A DNA stretch of 64,000 bases from Chlorogloeopsis sp038404745. GTDB taxonomy: Bacteria > Cyanobacteriota > Cyanobacteriia > Cyanobacteriales > Nostocaceae. Where the stretch lies: positions 1 through 64,000 of the forward strand of contig NZ_JAYKTT020000074.1 of assembly GCF_038404745.2 (NCBI RefSeq). The letters are read 5' to 3'. The notes under the pieces were generated by a model, which was given only the letters and a program-made list of their open reading frames with translations, was not told where the DNA came from and ran no database searches. Within the stretch, counting starts at the first letter, position 1, and every line of letters starts with the position of its first letter. Both the position numbers and the translations under genes were made by a program. Positions 17,237 through 26,061 of this stretch are shown piece after piece.

Positions 17237-20200
17237 ATGACTAATAGAATTGATGTCAACAAAAAAAACCGTAACTCTACACAAAATTCCTTTACAGTTC
17301 CATTAGAAACTGTAACTGTATTACAACCGAGAAGTTATTCTCCATATTCTCCCATTCGTAGCGTAATTATATGGATAAAGCAGGCGAGCTTACGCACTAA
17401 AGCGACTGCTTTTGCTGTTGCCATCTCTACCCTACCAATTTTAGGAATTGGAGCATTTACTTATTACTTAGTCAATCAATCTCTGACAAAAGAAATAAGT
17501 AAGATAAAACAAGCTAGTGCTATTGATTTATCACACAATATTCAACAGTTCATTCTGGCACGAACTGGAGAGGTTCAGTTATTTGCCAGTCAAAGTTTTC
17601 TTACTAACCCAAAGCAGAGAAATATTACTAGTTTTATAGAGCAGAAAGCAAGGATAAATAACTGGCAAGAAATTTATCAGTTTTATGAAAGCATAGCAAT
17701 TTTAAAACTGAATGGAGAAGTATTTTTACAAACACAAGGACAATCAATTCCTAATCAAAAAAATCAGGAATATTTTCAAGCAATACTTAAAACCAATCAA
17801 CCTTATGTCAGCCAACCATTTACAACAATAAATACAGAACAGTCAAAAATTCTCTTAGCTGTACCTGTCAAAGATAGTGTCACAGATAAAACTATTTATA
17901 TTATTCAGGCAGTGATATCTGTGCAATCTTTAGCACAGACACTCAACAAGCTGCCAGGAATTCGAGATGAATATCATCTCATAGATGAGACAGGAAAGAT
18001 TTTTTTAGCAAAGAACAAGAGTGATGTCGGTAAAGATGCTCAAAAAGTAATTCCAAGTTGGGAGCAACTGCAAAATGCGAATCAGATATTAACACGCATA
18101 TTACCTGATAAAAAGGGCCATGCTGAAGACTTAACAACATACGTTCCCTGGCAAACAACAGAAGGTTTACCAGACTTAAATTGGAGCTTAGTTTTAAGTA
18201 CAGATAAAGCTATTGCCTTGGCAACTCAAAGACAAATATTGCTGATATTAACAATTGGCATTGTCGTCACAGCTGTACTGGTAGGTGCGATCGCTGCAAT
18301 TTTAGCTACCCGCCTTACCCTACCAATTCAAAATGCAACCATGGTAGTGAAAAAACTGGCTAGAGGTAACTTTGACACTCGAATTACCGTTCGTGGTGAA
18401 GATGAGTTTGCGACTTTGGGAGCCAGTATTAACCGCATGGCAGATCAACTGCAAGACTTGTTAAACAAGCAAAAAGCAGAAGCTGAACGCTTAAAGTTGT
18501 TCACAAACATCTCTGCCACAATTCGCCAGTCACTCAATTGCGAAGATTTATTTAACATAACAGTTACAGAAGCTCGACAAGCACTAGGAGCGCATCGAGT
18601 TGTTGTCTATCACTTTAATGCTCACGGGCGCGGGCAAGTAGTAGCTGAGTCTGTTGCTCCTAGTTTGCCTGTAACTTTGGGAGACACGATTGAAGATGGC
18701 TCAATTGCCAGGCAGCTAATGGAAGCATACTCAATAGGTGGGGTGTTAGTTGCCAATAATATTTTTGAGATGGATTTTGCCCCTGAGTATCTCAAATTAA
18801 TGGAACAATTGGAAGTCAAAGCGATTTTGGCAACACCAATTCTCAAAGATAATCAAATCTTTGGTTTCCTGATGGCTCATTACTGCTGGGCGCCTCATGT
18901 TTGGCAACCCTTTGAAATTAATTTCTTAAGGCAGTTAGCAGTGCAAGTTGGGCTTGCTTTAGAAAGAGTGAGTTTACTAGAGGTGAGCCAGGCATTGAAA
19001 GACTTTGCCATTTACTTATCTGGAAATCTCAACAGCCAAGAAATCTACAGTTTAGCAGTTCAAGGAATCCGCAAAGCTTTAAAGGTGGATCGAGTTGTAA
19101 TTTGTCAATTTGACGAGAAGTCGCAAGGTAACATTTTAGCTGAATCCGGAGTAGACGGTTTACCTTGCGCTGTAGATACAAAATTATCTGGTTTACAAGA
19201 TTATATAGACAAGTATCGGCAAGGTGATGTGCTGGTAACCAATAATATTTACCAAGCAGGTTTTGCTGAGTCTTACATCAAACAACTCGAATCATTAGCA
19301 GTCAAAGCTCATCTAGAAGCACCTATTCTATCCGGAGGTAACGTGCTGGGCTTGTTGATTGCCCATCAGTGTACAAGAACCCGCGTATGGCAGCAGGCAG
19401 AAATTGATTTATTTGAGCAATTCACAAGACTTGTAGGATTAGCTTTAGAGCGAGCAAATCTTTTAGAGCAAAGCGAAAAAGCTTCTGTGCTCCAACGTCA
19501 GCAAACAGAACAACTACAACAGCAACTGCTTAAACTAATAGATAATCTTGCTGGAGCTAAAAAAGGCGATTTGACAGTACGTGTGGAAGTTACAAAAGGA
19601 GAAGTAGGCGCGATCGCTGACTTTTGTAACTCAATGGTAGAAAACTTGCAGGATGTTGCGATTCAAGTTAAAGCAGCTGCGAGCCAATTGAATGGTACAG
19701 TTGCAGAAAACTCTGGTGCGATCGCTCAACTAGCAATTGACGCATTTAAACAGCAACAGGAAATCAGCCGTACCCTTGATGTTGTCGATCAAATTAGACT
19801 TTCAATGAAAGGCGTAGCCAAAAACGCCAGACTTGCCACAGCAGTTGCTCGTGCTGCCTCTCCCACCGCAGAAATCGGCGATACGGCAATGGATCTGACT
19901 GTAGAAAATATCTTAAGTTTGCGAGAGGCAATGGGAGAAACAGCGAAAAAACTTAAGCGTCTTGGAGAATACTCGCAAAATATTTCTCGTTTGACTTCCT
20001 CAATTCACAAAATTGCCCTCCAAACTAATTTATTAGCCATTAACGCTGGTATTGAAGCGGCTCGTGTTGGTGGAGATAATCAAGGTTTTGCCTCCTTTTC
20101 TGAAGAAGTTGCCGCACTCGCAGTCGAAAGTGCTGGGGTAACTGGTGAAATAGAAGGAATAGCTGCCAATATCCAACTAGAAGTTAGCGAAGTAGTTAAG

Positions 20201-20500
20201 GCAATGGAATTGGGAAGCGCCCAAGTAATGGAAGTAACTCGTCTAGTAGAAGATAGCAAACATAGTTTAAATCAAATGCTAGATGTCTGTCGTCAAATTG
20301 ACGATTTAGTGCAATCAATTTCTACCGCTACCGGATTGCAAGTGCATAATTCCAAAGAAGTCATGAATTTTATCAAAGAAATTGCCAAAGTATCAGAATT
20401 GACAAGCAGTTCCTCTCGCAAAATCTTTACATCCCTGCAAAAAACAGTAGAAATTTATCAGCAATTACAAGCAACAGTTAGAAATTTCAAAGTTAGTTAA
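17237..20500 (+). CDS. Methyl-accepting chemotaxis-like protein (dCache, HAMP, two GAF)
   Basis: 1087 residues. Membrane helix at about 55-80 (FAVAISTLPILGIGAFTYYL), a periplasmic dCache-like sensor to about 330, a second helix (ILLILTIGIVVTAVLVGAI), a HAMP domain (GNFDTRITVRGEDEFATLG), two GAF domains (about 420-575 and 590-745), a second HAMP-like segment (LTVRVEVTKGEVGAI) and a C-terminal signalling hairpin (KIALQTNLLAINAGIEAARV, then QGFASFSEEVAALAVES). The GAFs resemble phytochrome/cyanobacteriochrome GAFs but lack the Cys-His bilin-binding pair (Glu-Tyr and Ser-Tyr instead). Architecture is like PtxD/HmpD receptors. Lies between patA and a CheA-like gene, suggesting a patA-linked signalling array. 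Confidence 0.88.
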   Translation: MTNRIDVNKKNRNSTQNSFTVPLETVTVLQPRSYSPYSPIRSVIIWIKQASLRTKATAFAVAISTLPILGIGAFTYYLVNQSLTKEISKIKQASAIDLSHNIQQFILARTGEVQLFASQSFLTNPKQRNITSFIEQKARINNWQEIYQFYESIAILKLNGEVFLQTQGQSIPNQKNQEYFQAILKTNQPYVSQPFTTINTEQSKILLAVPVKDSVTDKTIYIIQAVISVQSLAQTLNKLPGIRDEYHLIDETGKIFLAKNKSDVGKDAQKVIPSWEQLQNANQILTRILPDKKGHAEDLTTYVPWQTTEGLPDLNWSLVLSTDKAIALATQRQILLILTIGIVVTAVLVGAIAAILATRLTLPIQNATMVVKKLARGNFDTRITVRGEDEFATLGASINRMADQLQDLLNKQKAEAERLKLFTNISATIRQSLNCEDLFNITVTEARQALGAHRVVVYHFNAHGRGQVVAESVAPSLPVTLGDTIEDGSIARQLMEAYSIGGVLVANNIFEMDFAPEYLKLMEQLEVKAILATPILKDNQIFGFLMAHYCWAPHVWQPFEINFLRQLAVQVGLALERVSLLEVSQALKDFAIYLSGNLNSQEIYSLAVQGIRKALKVDRVVICQFDEKSQGNILAESGVDGLPCAVDTKLSGLQDYIDKYRQGDVLVTNNIYQAGFAESYIKQLESLAVKAHLEAPILSGGNVLGLLIAHQCTRTRVWQQAEIDLFEQFTRLVGLALERANLLEQSEKASVLQRQQTEQLQQQLLKLIDNLAGAKKGDLTVRVEVTKGEVGAIADFCNSMVENLQDVAIQVKAAASQLNGTVAENSGAIAQLAIDAFKQQQEISRTLDVVDQIRLSMKGVAKNARLATAVARAASPTAEIGDTAMDLTVENILSLREAMGETAKKLKRLGEYSQNISRLTSSIHKIALQTNLLAINAGIEAARVGGDNQGFASFSEEVAALAVESAGVTGEIEGIAANIQLEVSEVVKAMELGSAQVMEVTRLVEDSKHSLNQMLDVCRQIDDLVQSISTATGLQVHNSKEVMNFIKEIAKVSELTSSSSRKIFTSLQKTVEIYQQLQATVRNFKVS

Positions 20501-20955
20501 TCTAGTTGTTTGTACAAAAGTTAGTCACTGTTCATAACTGAGATTTTGCATCTGCACTCTTGTTTGCCAAAATAAATTTATTGGTTCTCTGTTTTAGTCA
20601 GTTTTAAATGACTTGAGCTATAAGCCTGGAACTTCATCTCCAGGCATTTTAGACACTAGGCACAAGATGTAAAATCATGTAAAAATCAGGTTTTAAAGAA
20701 AGTTAGGCATTGTCCACCCTACAAAATTTGCTGTTCTAAATTACTTGTAAATATAGATTGATATAGATAAAATATGAGCAAATATCTGTGTGCTTTTTTA
20801 TTCACAATCTCATTAGATTAAGCTCAACTTAAGAAACATTAAAAATATAAATAATCTCAGTTTGAAATAGAAGTTACAAAATCTCCTAGAATTCATAATC
20901 TATAATTTAATAATTTATTATCGGCAATTGCCTACCAGAAAAACCATTGTATCTC
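20501..20955 (+). other. Gap between the receptor and CheA-like genes with a hairpin
   Basis: 455 bases, AT-rich. Besides the hairpin at 20624-20645 I see no gene. The gap means the CheA-like gene may have its own promoter rather than being strictly co-transcribed. Confidence 0.45.
20624..20645 (+). terminator. Likely terminator after the receptor gene
   Basis: GCCTGGA pairs with TCCAGGC across an 8-nt loop and is followed by ATTTTAG. Seven-bp stem, short T run, 124 bases after the stop of the chemoreceptor gene. Confidence 0.55.
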
Positions 20956-22770
20956 ATGAATTTGGTACAAACAAATCAACTTATGTTAAAAGACAGGGAA
21001 CTCGAAACCCAGATGCAATTTCTGGATACAGCTAATGATAGTTTGCATACCCTGGAAACAGTTTTATTAGAAATACAACCTAACTATCAACTTTCTATAC
21101 CAAAAATTGATACAGCACTCCAAGCGACTCATTCTATAAAATGTGGTGCTGGAATGATGGGATTTAATATTTTGGGTAATTTTGCCCAACATTTAGAAGA
21201 TTCATTACAAGTTTTAAAAGTACAATCTCACTCTTTAAAAATTGATACAGATTTACACACTTTACTTGCATCAGTAGTTGATTGGCTGCGTCAAATAGTA
21301 GAATCAATCTCAATTGGTTGTATTATAGATGAGCAATGGTTAGCAACCTTTTGTTATCCACTCTTTGAAGAACTACAAAAGCATATATCCTTTCACAATG
21401 TTGATAAAAATATAAGTCTTTTGTCACCCACAGATGGAATGCAAGACATGATAAACTTTCTGTTTAGAACAGAAGTAGAGGAAGACTTGCAACGTCTAGA
21501 ATCTTTATTAACTAATAGCAAAAAATCTGCTTTAAAATCAGAATGCATGATCATAGCCACTCAATTGGCTAGTTTAGGAGAAATACTTCAGTTAAAAACT
21601 TTTGTCCAACTTTGTAAGTCGATTCTAGAACATCTAGAAAATATTGACTCTGATGAAAATATCGTAGAAATTACTCAACTTTCATTATCGACATTGCGGC
21701 GATCGCAAGCATTAATTTTGTCAAATCAGCTTGAGAGCATACCTACAAGTATTTTTCTATCAAAAACAGAATTTAGTAACCCAAAAAAATCAAAGTTAAT
21801 CCCAAGACTGCCAGAGAATAAGGTAATAAATTTAGAGCTATCACAGGAATTATTAATATCTGGCAATCACAGAGAAAATCAAGAAACAATAACGCAAACT
21901 CTTGCCAAGAGAGTAGAAAACGTTGATGATTTAATGAAGGAACTTACTATCCAGCATGATAGTCTAGAAATGCAAATTGATAGATTAAATAAACTCATTC
22001 GCAATCTCAGCCTCCGTGTAAAAAAGCTAGAGATAGATAATAACGAGTTGCGCCTAACTTACGATAAGTTTGCAACGAAAATATCTACTTTGTCTCAAAT
22101 ACAATTCCACAATGGAAATTACGAGCGTATTAACAACCAGAATACATCAATAGATAATTGCCCAGAATTAGAAATTACATCTCAGACAGTAATAGAAACA
22201 ATTACAAAAATTCAAGAAATCGCAAACGAGATTGAACTTAGTCTTGCAGATACAAATCAAGTCAGTCGTTTGTTAAATAAAACGGTTCAAGATTTGCAAC
22301 AGTCTATCACACAAACCCCTATTGACCTCTCATTAGAGCGAGTGCTTCTAGTAGAAAGCGATCACATGCTTTTAGGATTTTCCATAGATACAGTTGAAGA
22401 AATATGCTTGCTAAATCCAGAACAAGTTTCGGTGGTAAGAGGTAGTGAAGTTTTCAACTGGCAAAATTCGACACTACAGTTAATTCGTCTAGAGAATTAC
22501 TTACAATTTAATTATCTCTATCCTCTCACTTCAGCTTTGGAAACTCCACCCCAAATCGAGGCTGCTGGTATATTAATTGTCAAAGCAGGCGATCGCCCAT
22601 TAGCAGTACAAATAGATCGCTGTTGGGGTGAAAGGAAAGTTTCTATTCATCAAGTAGAAGGTAACATACCCTACTACAGAAACTATACTATTTTAGATGA
22701 TGGTCGGATAGTGCCACTGTTGAGCGTTGGTGAGCTATTGCAAATGAGCGAGGATTACTGCAAACTTTAG
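20956..22770 (+). CDS. CheA-like protein without kinase domain (Hpt + dimerisation + CheW)
   Basis: 604 residues from the ATG at 20956. The N-terminus is a histidine phosphotransfer domain with His59 in ATHSIKCGAGMMGF, the site expected to be phosphorylated. Residues about 320-450 form helical segments typical of the CheA P3 region (VENVDDLMKELTIQHDSLEM, QIDRLNKLIRNLSLRVKKLE, VIETITKIQEIANEIELSL). In normal relatives the next part is the HATPase kinase domain; here the sequence passes straight from LNKTVQDLQQSITQ to a CheW-like domain (about 455-604: VLLVESDHMLLGFSIDTVEE, LIVKAGDRPLAVQIDRCWGE). N, G1 and G2 boxes and a C-terminal receiver are missing. It could relay phosphate or act as scaffold with patA and the receptor, but not be an autokinase. 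Function is inference. Confidence 0.85.
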   Translation: MNLVQTNQLMLKDRELETQMQFLDTANDSLHTLETVLLEIQPNYQLSIPKIDTALQATHSIKCGAGMMGFNILGNFAQHLEDSLQVLKVQSHSLKIDTDLHTLLASVVDWLRQIVESISIGCIIDEQWLATFCYPLFEELQKHISFHNVDKNISLLSPTDGMQDMINFLFRTEVEEDLQRLESLLTNSKKSALKSECMIIATQLASLGEILQLKTFVQLCKSILEHLENIDSDENIVEITQLSLSTLRRSQALILSNQLESIPTSIFLSKTEFSNPKKSKLIPRLPENKVINLELSQELLISGNHRENQETITQTLAKRVENVDDLMKELTIQHDSLEMQIDRLNKLIRNLSLRVKKLEIDNNELRLTYDKFATKISTLSQIQFHNGNYERINNQNTSIDNCPELEITSQTVIETITKIQEIANEIELSLADTNQVSRLLNKTVQDLQQSITQTPIDLSLERVLLVESDHMLLGFSIDTVEEICLLNPEQVSVVRGSEVFNWQNSTLQLIRLENYLQFNYLYPLTSALETPPQIEAAGILIVKAGDRPLAVQIDRCWGERKVSIHQVEGNIPYYRNYTILDDGRIVPLLSVGELLQMSEDYCKL

Positions 22771-22780
22771 CTCGACAACA

Positions 22781-22910
22781 GACGACAACCAGAAAGGATC
22801 TTGTGCAAATTAACTACTGCACCAATCACTACAATCGCAGGCGCTCTCAACTTGCTCTACAGTCGTCCCCAAATCATCAATTCATTCTTCTTGTTCATAT
22901 ACCCCATCAT
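22781..22910 (-). pseudogene. Duplicated 3-prime fragment of cobA
   Basis: 65 of the first 66 bases match the end of the intact cobA copy starting at 23721. After that, similarity continues with a 13-base deletion and mismatches up to about 22910. Same orientation as cobA, no start codon, cannot be expressed as a protein. Together with cobA it makes 940-base-spaced direct repeats around the toxin-antitoxin genes. Confidence 0.85.
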
Positions 22911-23077
22911 CGACATACCATTGCTGAAAATCGGTTTTGTCTTTTTGTTGACTGCCAATTCTTCAATTAATTAAGAGCGATCGCATTTCTTTTAAAAGAA
23001 ACTTAAGATAATTGAAAAGATTGACGAACTCATTCTAGGCTTGGCAATCACATAAACATAAAGGGAAGACAAAAGTG

Positions 23078-23308
23078 ATGCAAAATTTAACTAGAATTAC
23101 CCGTAATCCAGAAGTGATGGGTGGCAAACCCTGCATTAGGGGAATGCGTGTAACCGTCGGCACTATTGTTGGCTTGATGGCATCTGCACATAGCCCTAGT
23201 GACATTCTTAAAGCATATCCATATCTAGAAGAAGCGGATATTTACGAAGCACTTGCTTATGCTGCATGGCGGGCTGAAGAGATTGAAGTACCCCTTAGAT
23301 CAGCATGA
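23078..23308 (+). CDS. DUF433-family antitoxin
   Basis: 76-residue protein of the DUF433 family: TRNPEVMGGKPCIRGMRV near the N-terminus, TVGTIVGLMASAHSPSDILK (a helix-turn-helix-like part), then LEEADIYEALAYAAWRAEE. Such proteins are the presumed antitoxins of small toxin-antitoxin pairs with a PIN-like DUF5615 partner. A GGGAAG lies upstream; ATG at 23078 preferred to the GTG just before it. The stop overlaps the start of the toxin gene (ATGA), so translation is coupled. The toxin is broken, so the antitoxin may be an orphan. Confidence 0.88.
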   Translation: MQNLTRITRNPEVMGGKPCIRGMRVTVGTIVGLMASAHSPSDILKAYPYLEEADIYEALAYAAWRAEEIEVPLRSA

Positions 23309-23676
23309 AAATCCTGATTGATATGAATCTCTCTCCTGATTGGGTTGAGGTTTTTGGGAGATATAATATTGAAGCTATCCACTGGTCTACTATCGGTAAT
23401 CCTCGTGAGAAAGATTCCGTGATTATAGAGTAGGCAAGGAGCAATGGGTATATCCTTTTTACCCACGATTTAGATTTTGGTGCTTTGCTAGCTGCAACCA
23501 AAGCCGTTACTCCCAGCGTCATTCAAGTTCGCACACAGGATATCTTACCTGCTAGTATCGAAACTCTTGTTATTTCGGTTCTTCGCCAGTTTGAATCTGA
23601 ACTAGAATCTGGGGCGTTAGTCTCTGTTGACCAAATTCAATCCAGGGTGCATATTTTACCAATTTCACAGGAATAA
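23305..23676 (+). pseudogene. DUF5615 PIN-like toxin, interrupted by an in-frame TAG
   Basis: The frame reads MKILIDMNLSPDWVEVFG, then IEAIHWSTIGNPREKDSVII, up to a TAG at 23431-23433, and continues in the same frame with ARSNGYILFTHDLDFGALLA and QVRTQDILP to a TAA at 23676. Family members normally have Trp at the stop position (a WAR-like run), so a single TGG to TAG change explains it. Acidic residues expected in the PIN-like site (Asp6 of the start, Asp in THDLDFG) are present. It could be a real nonsense mutation, a sequencing error, or readthrough. Confidence 0.85.
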
Positions 23677-23712
23677 TCGCAAGTCGAACTTCCGAATCTT
23701 TATCTAAAACCC

Positions 23713-24459
23713 TTACACTGGACGACAACCAGAAAGGATCTCGTGCAAATTAACTACTGCACCAATCACTACAATCGCAGGCGCTCCAAATCCAGCCTTC
23801 TCAACTTGCTCTACAATCGTCCCCAATTTACCAATTAATTCTTCTTGATCTGTTCGCGTACCCCAACGCACCAAAGCGATTGGAGTTTCCTGACTCAATC
23901 CTGCTATCGTTAGCTGTTCCACAATATAAGGTAGATTGTGAATTCCCATATAAATCACAATCGTTTCCGAGCCGTGAGCGATCGCCTGCCAATTCACACT
24001 CGGTTTATACTTACCTACTGCTTCATGTCCAGTAACAAAAGTTACCGATGAGCTATATAGTCTATGTGTCAAAGGAATACCGGCATAAGCTGGAGCAGCA
24101 ATTCCCGATGTGATACCTGGCACAACTTCTACTGGAACTCCAGCATTTACCAATTCTTCCATCTCCTCGCCACCGCGACCAAAAACAAACGGATCTCCCC
24201 CCTTCAACCGCACCACAATCGCATACTCTTGCGCTTTTTCAATTAGCAACTGCGTCGTTTCTTCCTGAATCAGGGAATGACGCCCCCGTCGCTTACCAGC
24301 ATCAATCTTCTCAGCTAGGGGATTGATCATCGCCAGAACTGCCGAGCTTACCAGAGCATCATAAATGACAACATCTGCACATTCTAACAGCCCCTTACCC
24401 TTGAGTGTCATCAATCCTGGATCTCCAGGCCCAGCACCAACCAAATACACCTTTCCCAA
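23713..24459 (-). CDS. cobA: Uroporphyrinogen-III C-methyltransferase
   Basis: 248 residues. Uses S-adenosylmethionine to methylate uroporphyrinogen III at C2 and C7, giving precorrin-2 for siroheme and cobalamin. Conserved parts: VYLVGAGPGDPGLMTLKG at the N-terminus, VVRLKGGDPFVFGRGGEE, VPGITSGIAAPAYAGIPLTH, VTGHE. It is the single-domain CobA type, without the CysG oxidase/chelatase part. The sirB chelatase gene lies just upstream on the same strand, consistent with a siroheme unit. Its last 140 bases exist again at 22781-22910. Confidence 0.95.
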   Translation of the reverse strand: MGKVYLVGAGPGDPGLMTLKGKGLLECADVVIYDALVSSAVLAMINPLAEKIDAGKRRGRHSLIQEETTQLLIEKAQEYAIVVRLKGGDPFVFGRGGEEMEELVNAGVPVEVVPGITSGIAAPAYAGIPLTHRLYSSSVTFVTGHEAVGKYKPSVNWQAIAHGSETIVIYMGIHNLPYIVEQLTIAGLSQETPIALVRWGTRTDQEELIGKLGTIVEQVEKAGFGAPAIVVIGAVVNLHEILSGCRPV

Positions 24460-24505
24460 ACAAGTCCTCCCCTCTTCCTTCGCGTTTACGTGCCTGTGCG
24501 GTTTA

Positions 24506-25270
24506 TTACTTTAACAAATCCCAAACTAAATCAGCCAATTCTGCACTTACTCCCAAAGGCTCCGCTAGCTGAAAATTTACCTCAGGAAAATGTAATTGTA
24601 ACTTTTTTGTAGCTTGAGCGATCGCATCAGTTATGCCACCAGCGAATAAGAAGTATGGCAGAATCGCAATTTGTTTGTATCCAGCAGCAATTAACTGTTG
24701 AACTTGTGATTCTAAACTAGGAGGCACAGCCCAATAAGCAGTTACTGCATCTAATTTCTTGGCGATCGCTTCCACTGGTTGTTGCGAACCCCAGCGACGG
24801 CTACCGTGGGCTAAAACAATCTTGGCGGTTGCTGTTGTCGCTGCCAACTGTTTTACCCACAACTGCTCTAAACCTGAGTGACTACCTAAATATGGTTGTA
24901 ACTCTATAAAGATATCTTGACCAAGCGACTGCTGTGCTAAAGCGACTTCATGAGGAATGTCTTCCATTACATGCACTCCTGGCATCAGAAATAAAGGCAC
25001 GATTTTGAGACTAGTTGGTTGCAAAGCAGACGGGCTAATAGTATTTCTGACAAAGTCGATAATTTGCTGATGTAAAGATTTCGGAGTTAGTTCTAAGTTT
25101 GCTGTACCTACTAAAGTGTCACACTCTGATATGGAGGTAATATGACCACCAACAGCTTTAACTAAATTACCTTGCGCTTTGTTGGATACTAGTCTTGCCA
25201 ACTGTTGCATAGCAATTTCCGGTCGTGGATCTCGGCTTCCGTGGGATACTAGCAGATACGCAGATGGCAT
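24506..25270 (-). CDS. sirB: Sirohydrochlorin ferrochelatase/cobaltochelatase (CbiX/SirB type)
   Basis: About 254 residues in two CbiX-like halves: YLLVSHGSRDPRPE at the start (metal-binding His) and IVLAHGSRRWGSQQPVEAI in the second half. HVMEDIPHEVALAQ and PYFLFAGGITDAI are also conserved. Inserts iron (or cobalt) into sirohydrochlorin, the step after CobA and oxidation. ATG at 25270 chosen over a TTG two codons upstream. It precedes cobA by about 45 bases, so both are probably one transcript. Confidence 0.88.
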   Translation of the reverse strand: MPSAYLLVSHGSRDPRPEIAMQQLARLVSNKAQGNLVKAVGGHITSISECDTLVGTANLELTPKSLHQQIIDFVRNTISPSALQPTSLKIVPLFLMPGVHVMEDIPHEVALAQQSLGQDIFIELQPYLGSHSGLEQLWVKQLAATTATAKIVLAHGSRRWGSQQPVEAIAKKLDAVTAYWAVPPSLESQVQQLIAAGYKQIAILPYFLFAGGITDAIAQATKKLQLHFPEVNFQLAEPLGVSAELADLVWDLLK

Positions 25271-25326
25271 TAGCAAAAGTGCAACTTCAAATTTTTACTG
25301 GGAATATCTTAGCAAATCAAAACAAG

Positions 25327-25355
25327 CTCCCCGACTTCTCGCAAAAGTCGGGGAG
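25327..25355 (-). terminator. Terminator after the manganese catalase gene
   Basis: CTCCCCGACTT and AAGTCGGGGAG form a perfect 11-bp stem around a 7-nt loop. On the minus strand it is followed by CTTGTTTTGATTT. It starts 17 bases after the catalase stop codon. Confidence 0.8.
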
Positions 25356-25371
25356 TTGTGTCATACATTAA

Positions 25372-26061
25372 TTAGGACTGCTTTTCCACCATTGGATCGG
25401 CAATATAACGGAAAGTAGGTTCAGAATTCCAAGGGCCTCTTTCGTCCTTACCATCTGTGGACAAGTTATAGTAAATATCCACAGTGCTATCGGGTTGGAT
25501 ATTACCGAAGAAAGGATCGGTTAATTTACCCAAAGAATCCAGTGCCTTCATAAACATCTGGGTGTGAGATATTTCTCGTGTCAATAAATGAACGAGAGTA
25601 TTTTTAGTACCTTCATCAGGCGCTAACTTAATTAGTTCTTCGTAAGTTTGACGTGCGCCAGCTTCAGCACCAATATTAGCTCGCAGATCGCGCACTACAT
25701 CACCACCCTCATTCACGTAATTAGCAGACCAAGCATTACCTTGACTATCTAACAGATGTGGCCCCATACCGCGCACTGCAAACAAAGTGCTTTTATAAGC
25801 ATCAGTTTGATCAACATTTTTGGTGTGTGCTTCAATCAGCTTACCCACCATTTCTAAATGACCAAACTCTTCTATAGCAATATCTTGTAACATATCCCGA
25901 ATGCCGGGATTTTCACAGTGGAAGGACTGAGTCCAGTATTGCAAAGCTGCTGTTAGTTCACCTGTAGCACCACCAAATTGCTCTAAAAGCAGTTGAGCAA
26001 AACGTGGGTTGGCTTCCTTAACATTAACAACATGAATTGTTTCTTTTTTGTGAAAGAACAT
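25372..26061 (-). CDS. Manganese catalase (short cyanobacterial form)
   Basis: 229 residues starting MFFHKKETIHVVNVKEANPRF; an AGAGGAAA lies 11 bases upstream, so the 15-residue upstream extension is not used. Four-helix-bundle dimanganese enzyme that splits hydrogen peroxide into water and oxygen in the cytoplasm. Likely metal ligands: Glu in GGATGELTAALQYW, Glu and His in AIEEFGHLEMVG, Glu in NIGAEAGARQTYEEL, and Glu and His in LTREISHTQMFM. Such catalases protect desiccation-tolerant or heterocystous cyanobacteria. Monocistronic, with its own terminator. Confidence 0.92.
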   Translation of the reverse strand: MFFHKKETIHVVNVKEANPRFAQLLLEQFGGATGELTAALQYWTQSFHCENPGIRDMLQDIAIEEFGHLEMVGKLIEAHTKNVDQTDAYKSTLFAVRGMGPHLLDSQGNAWSANYVNEGGDVVRDLRANIGAEAGARQTYEELIKLAPDEGTKNTLVHLLTREISHTQMFMKALDSLGKLTDPFFGNIQPDSTVDIYYNLSTDGKDERGPWNSEPTFRYIADPMVEKQS

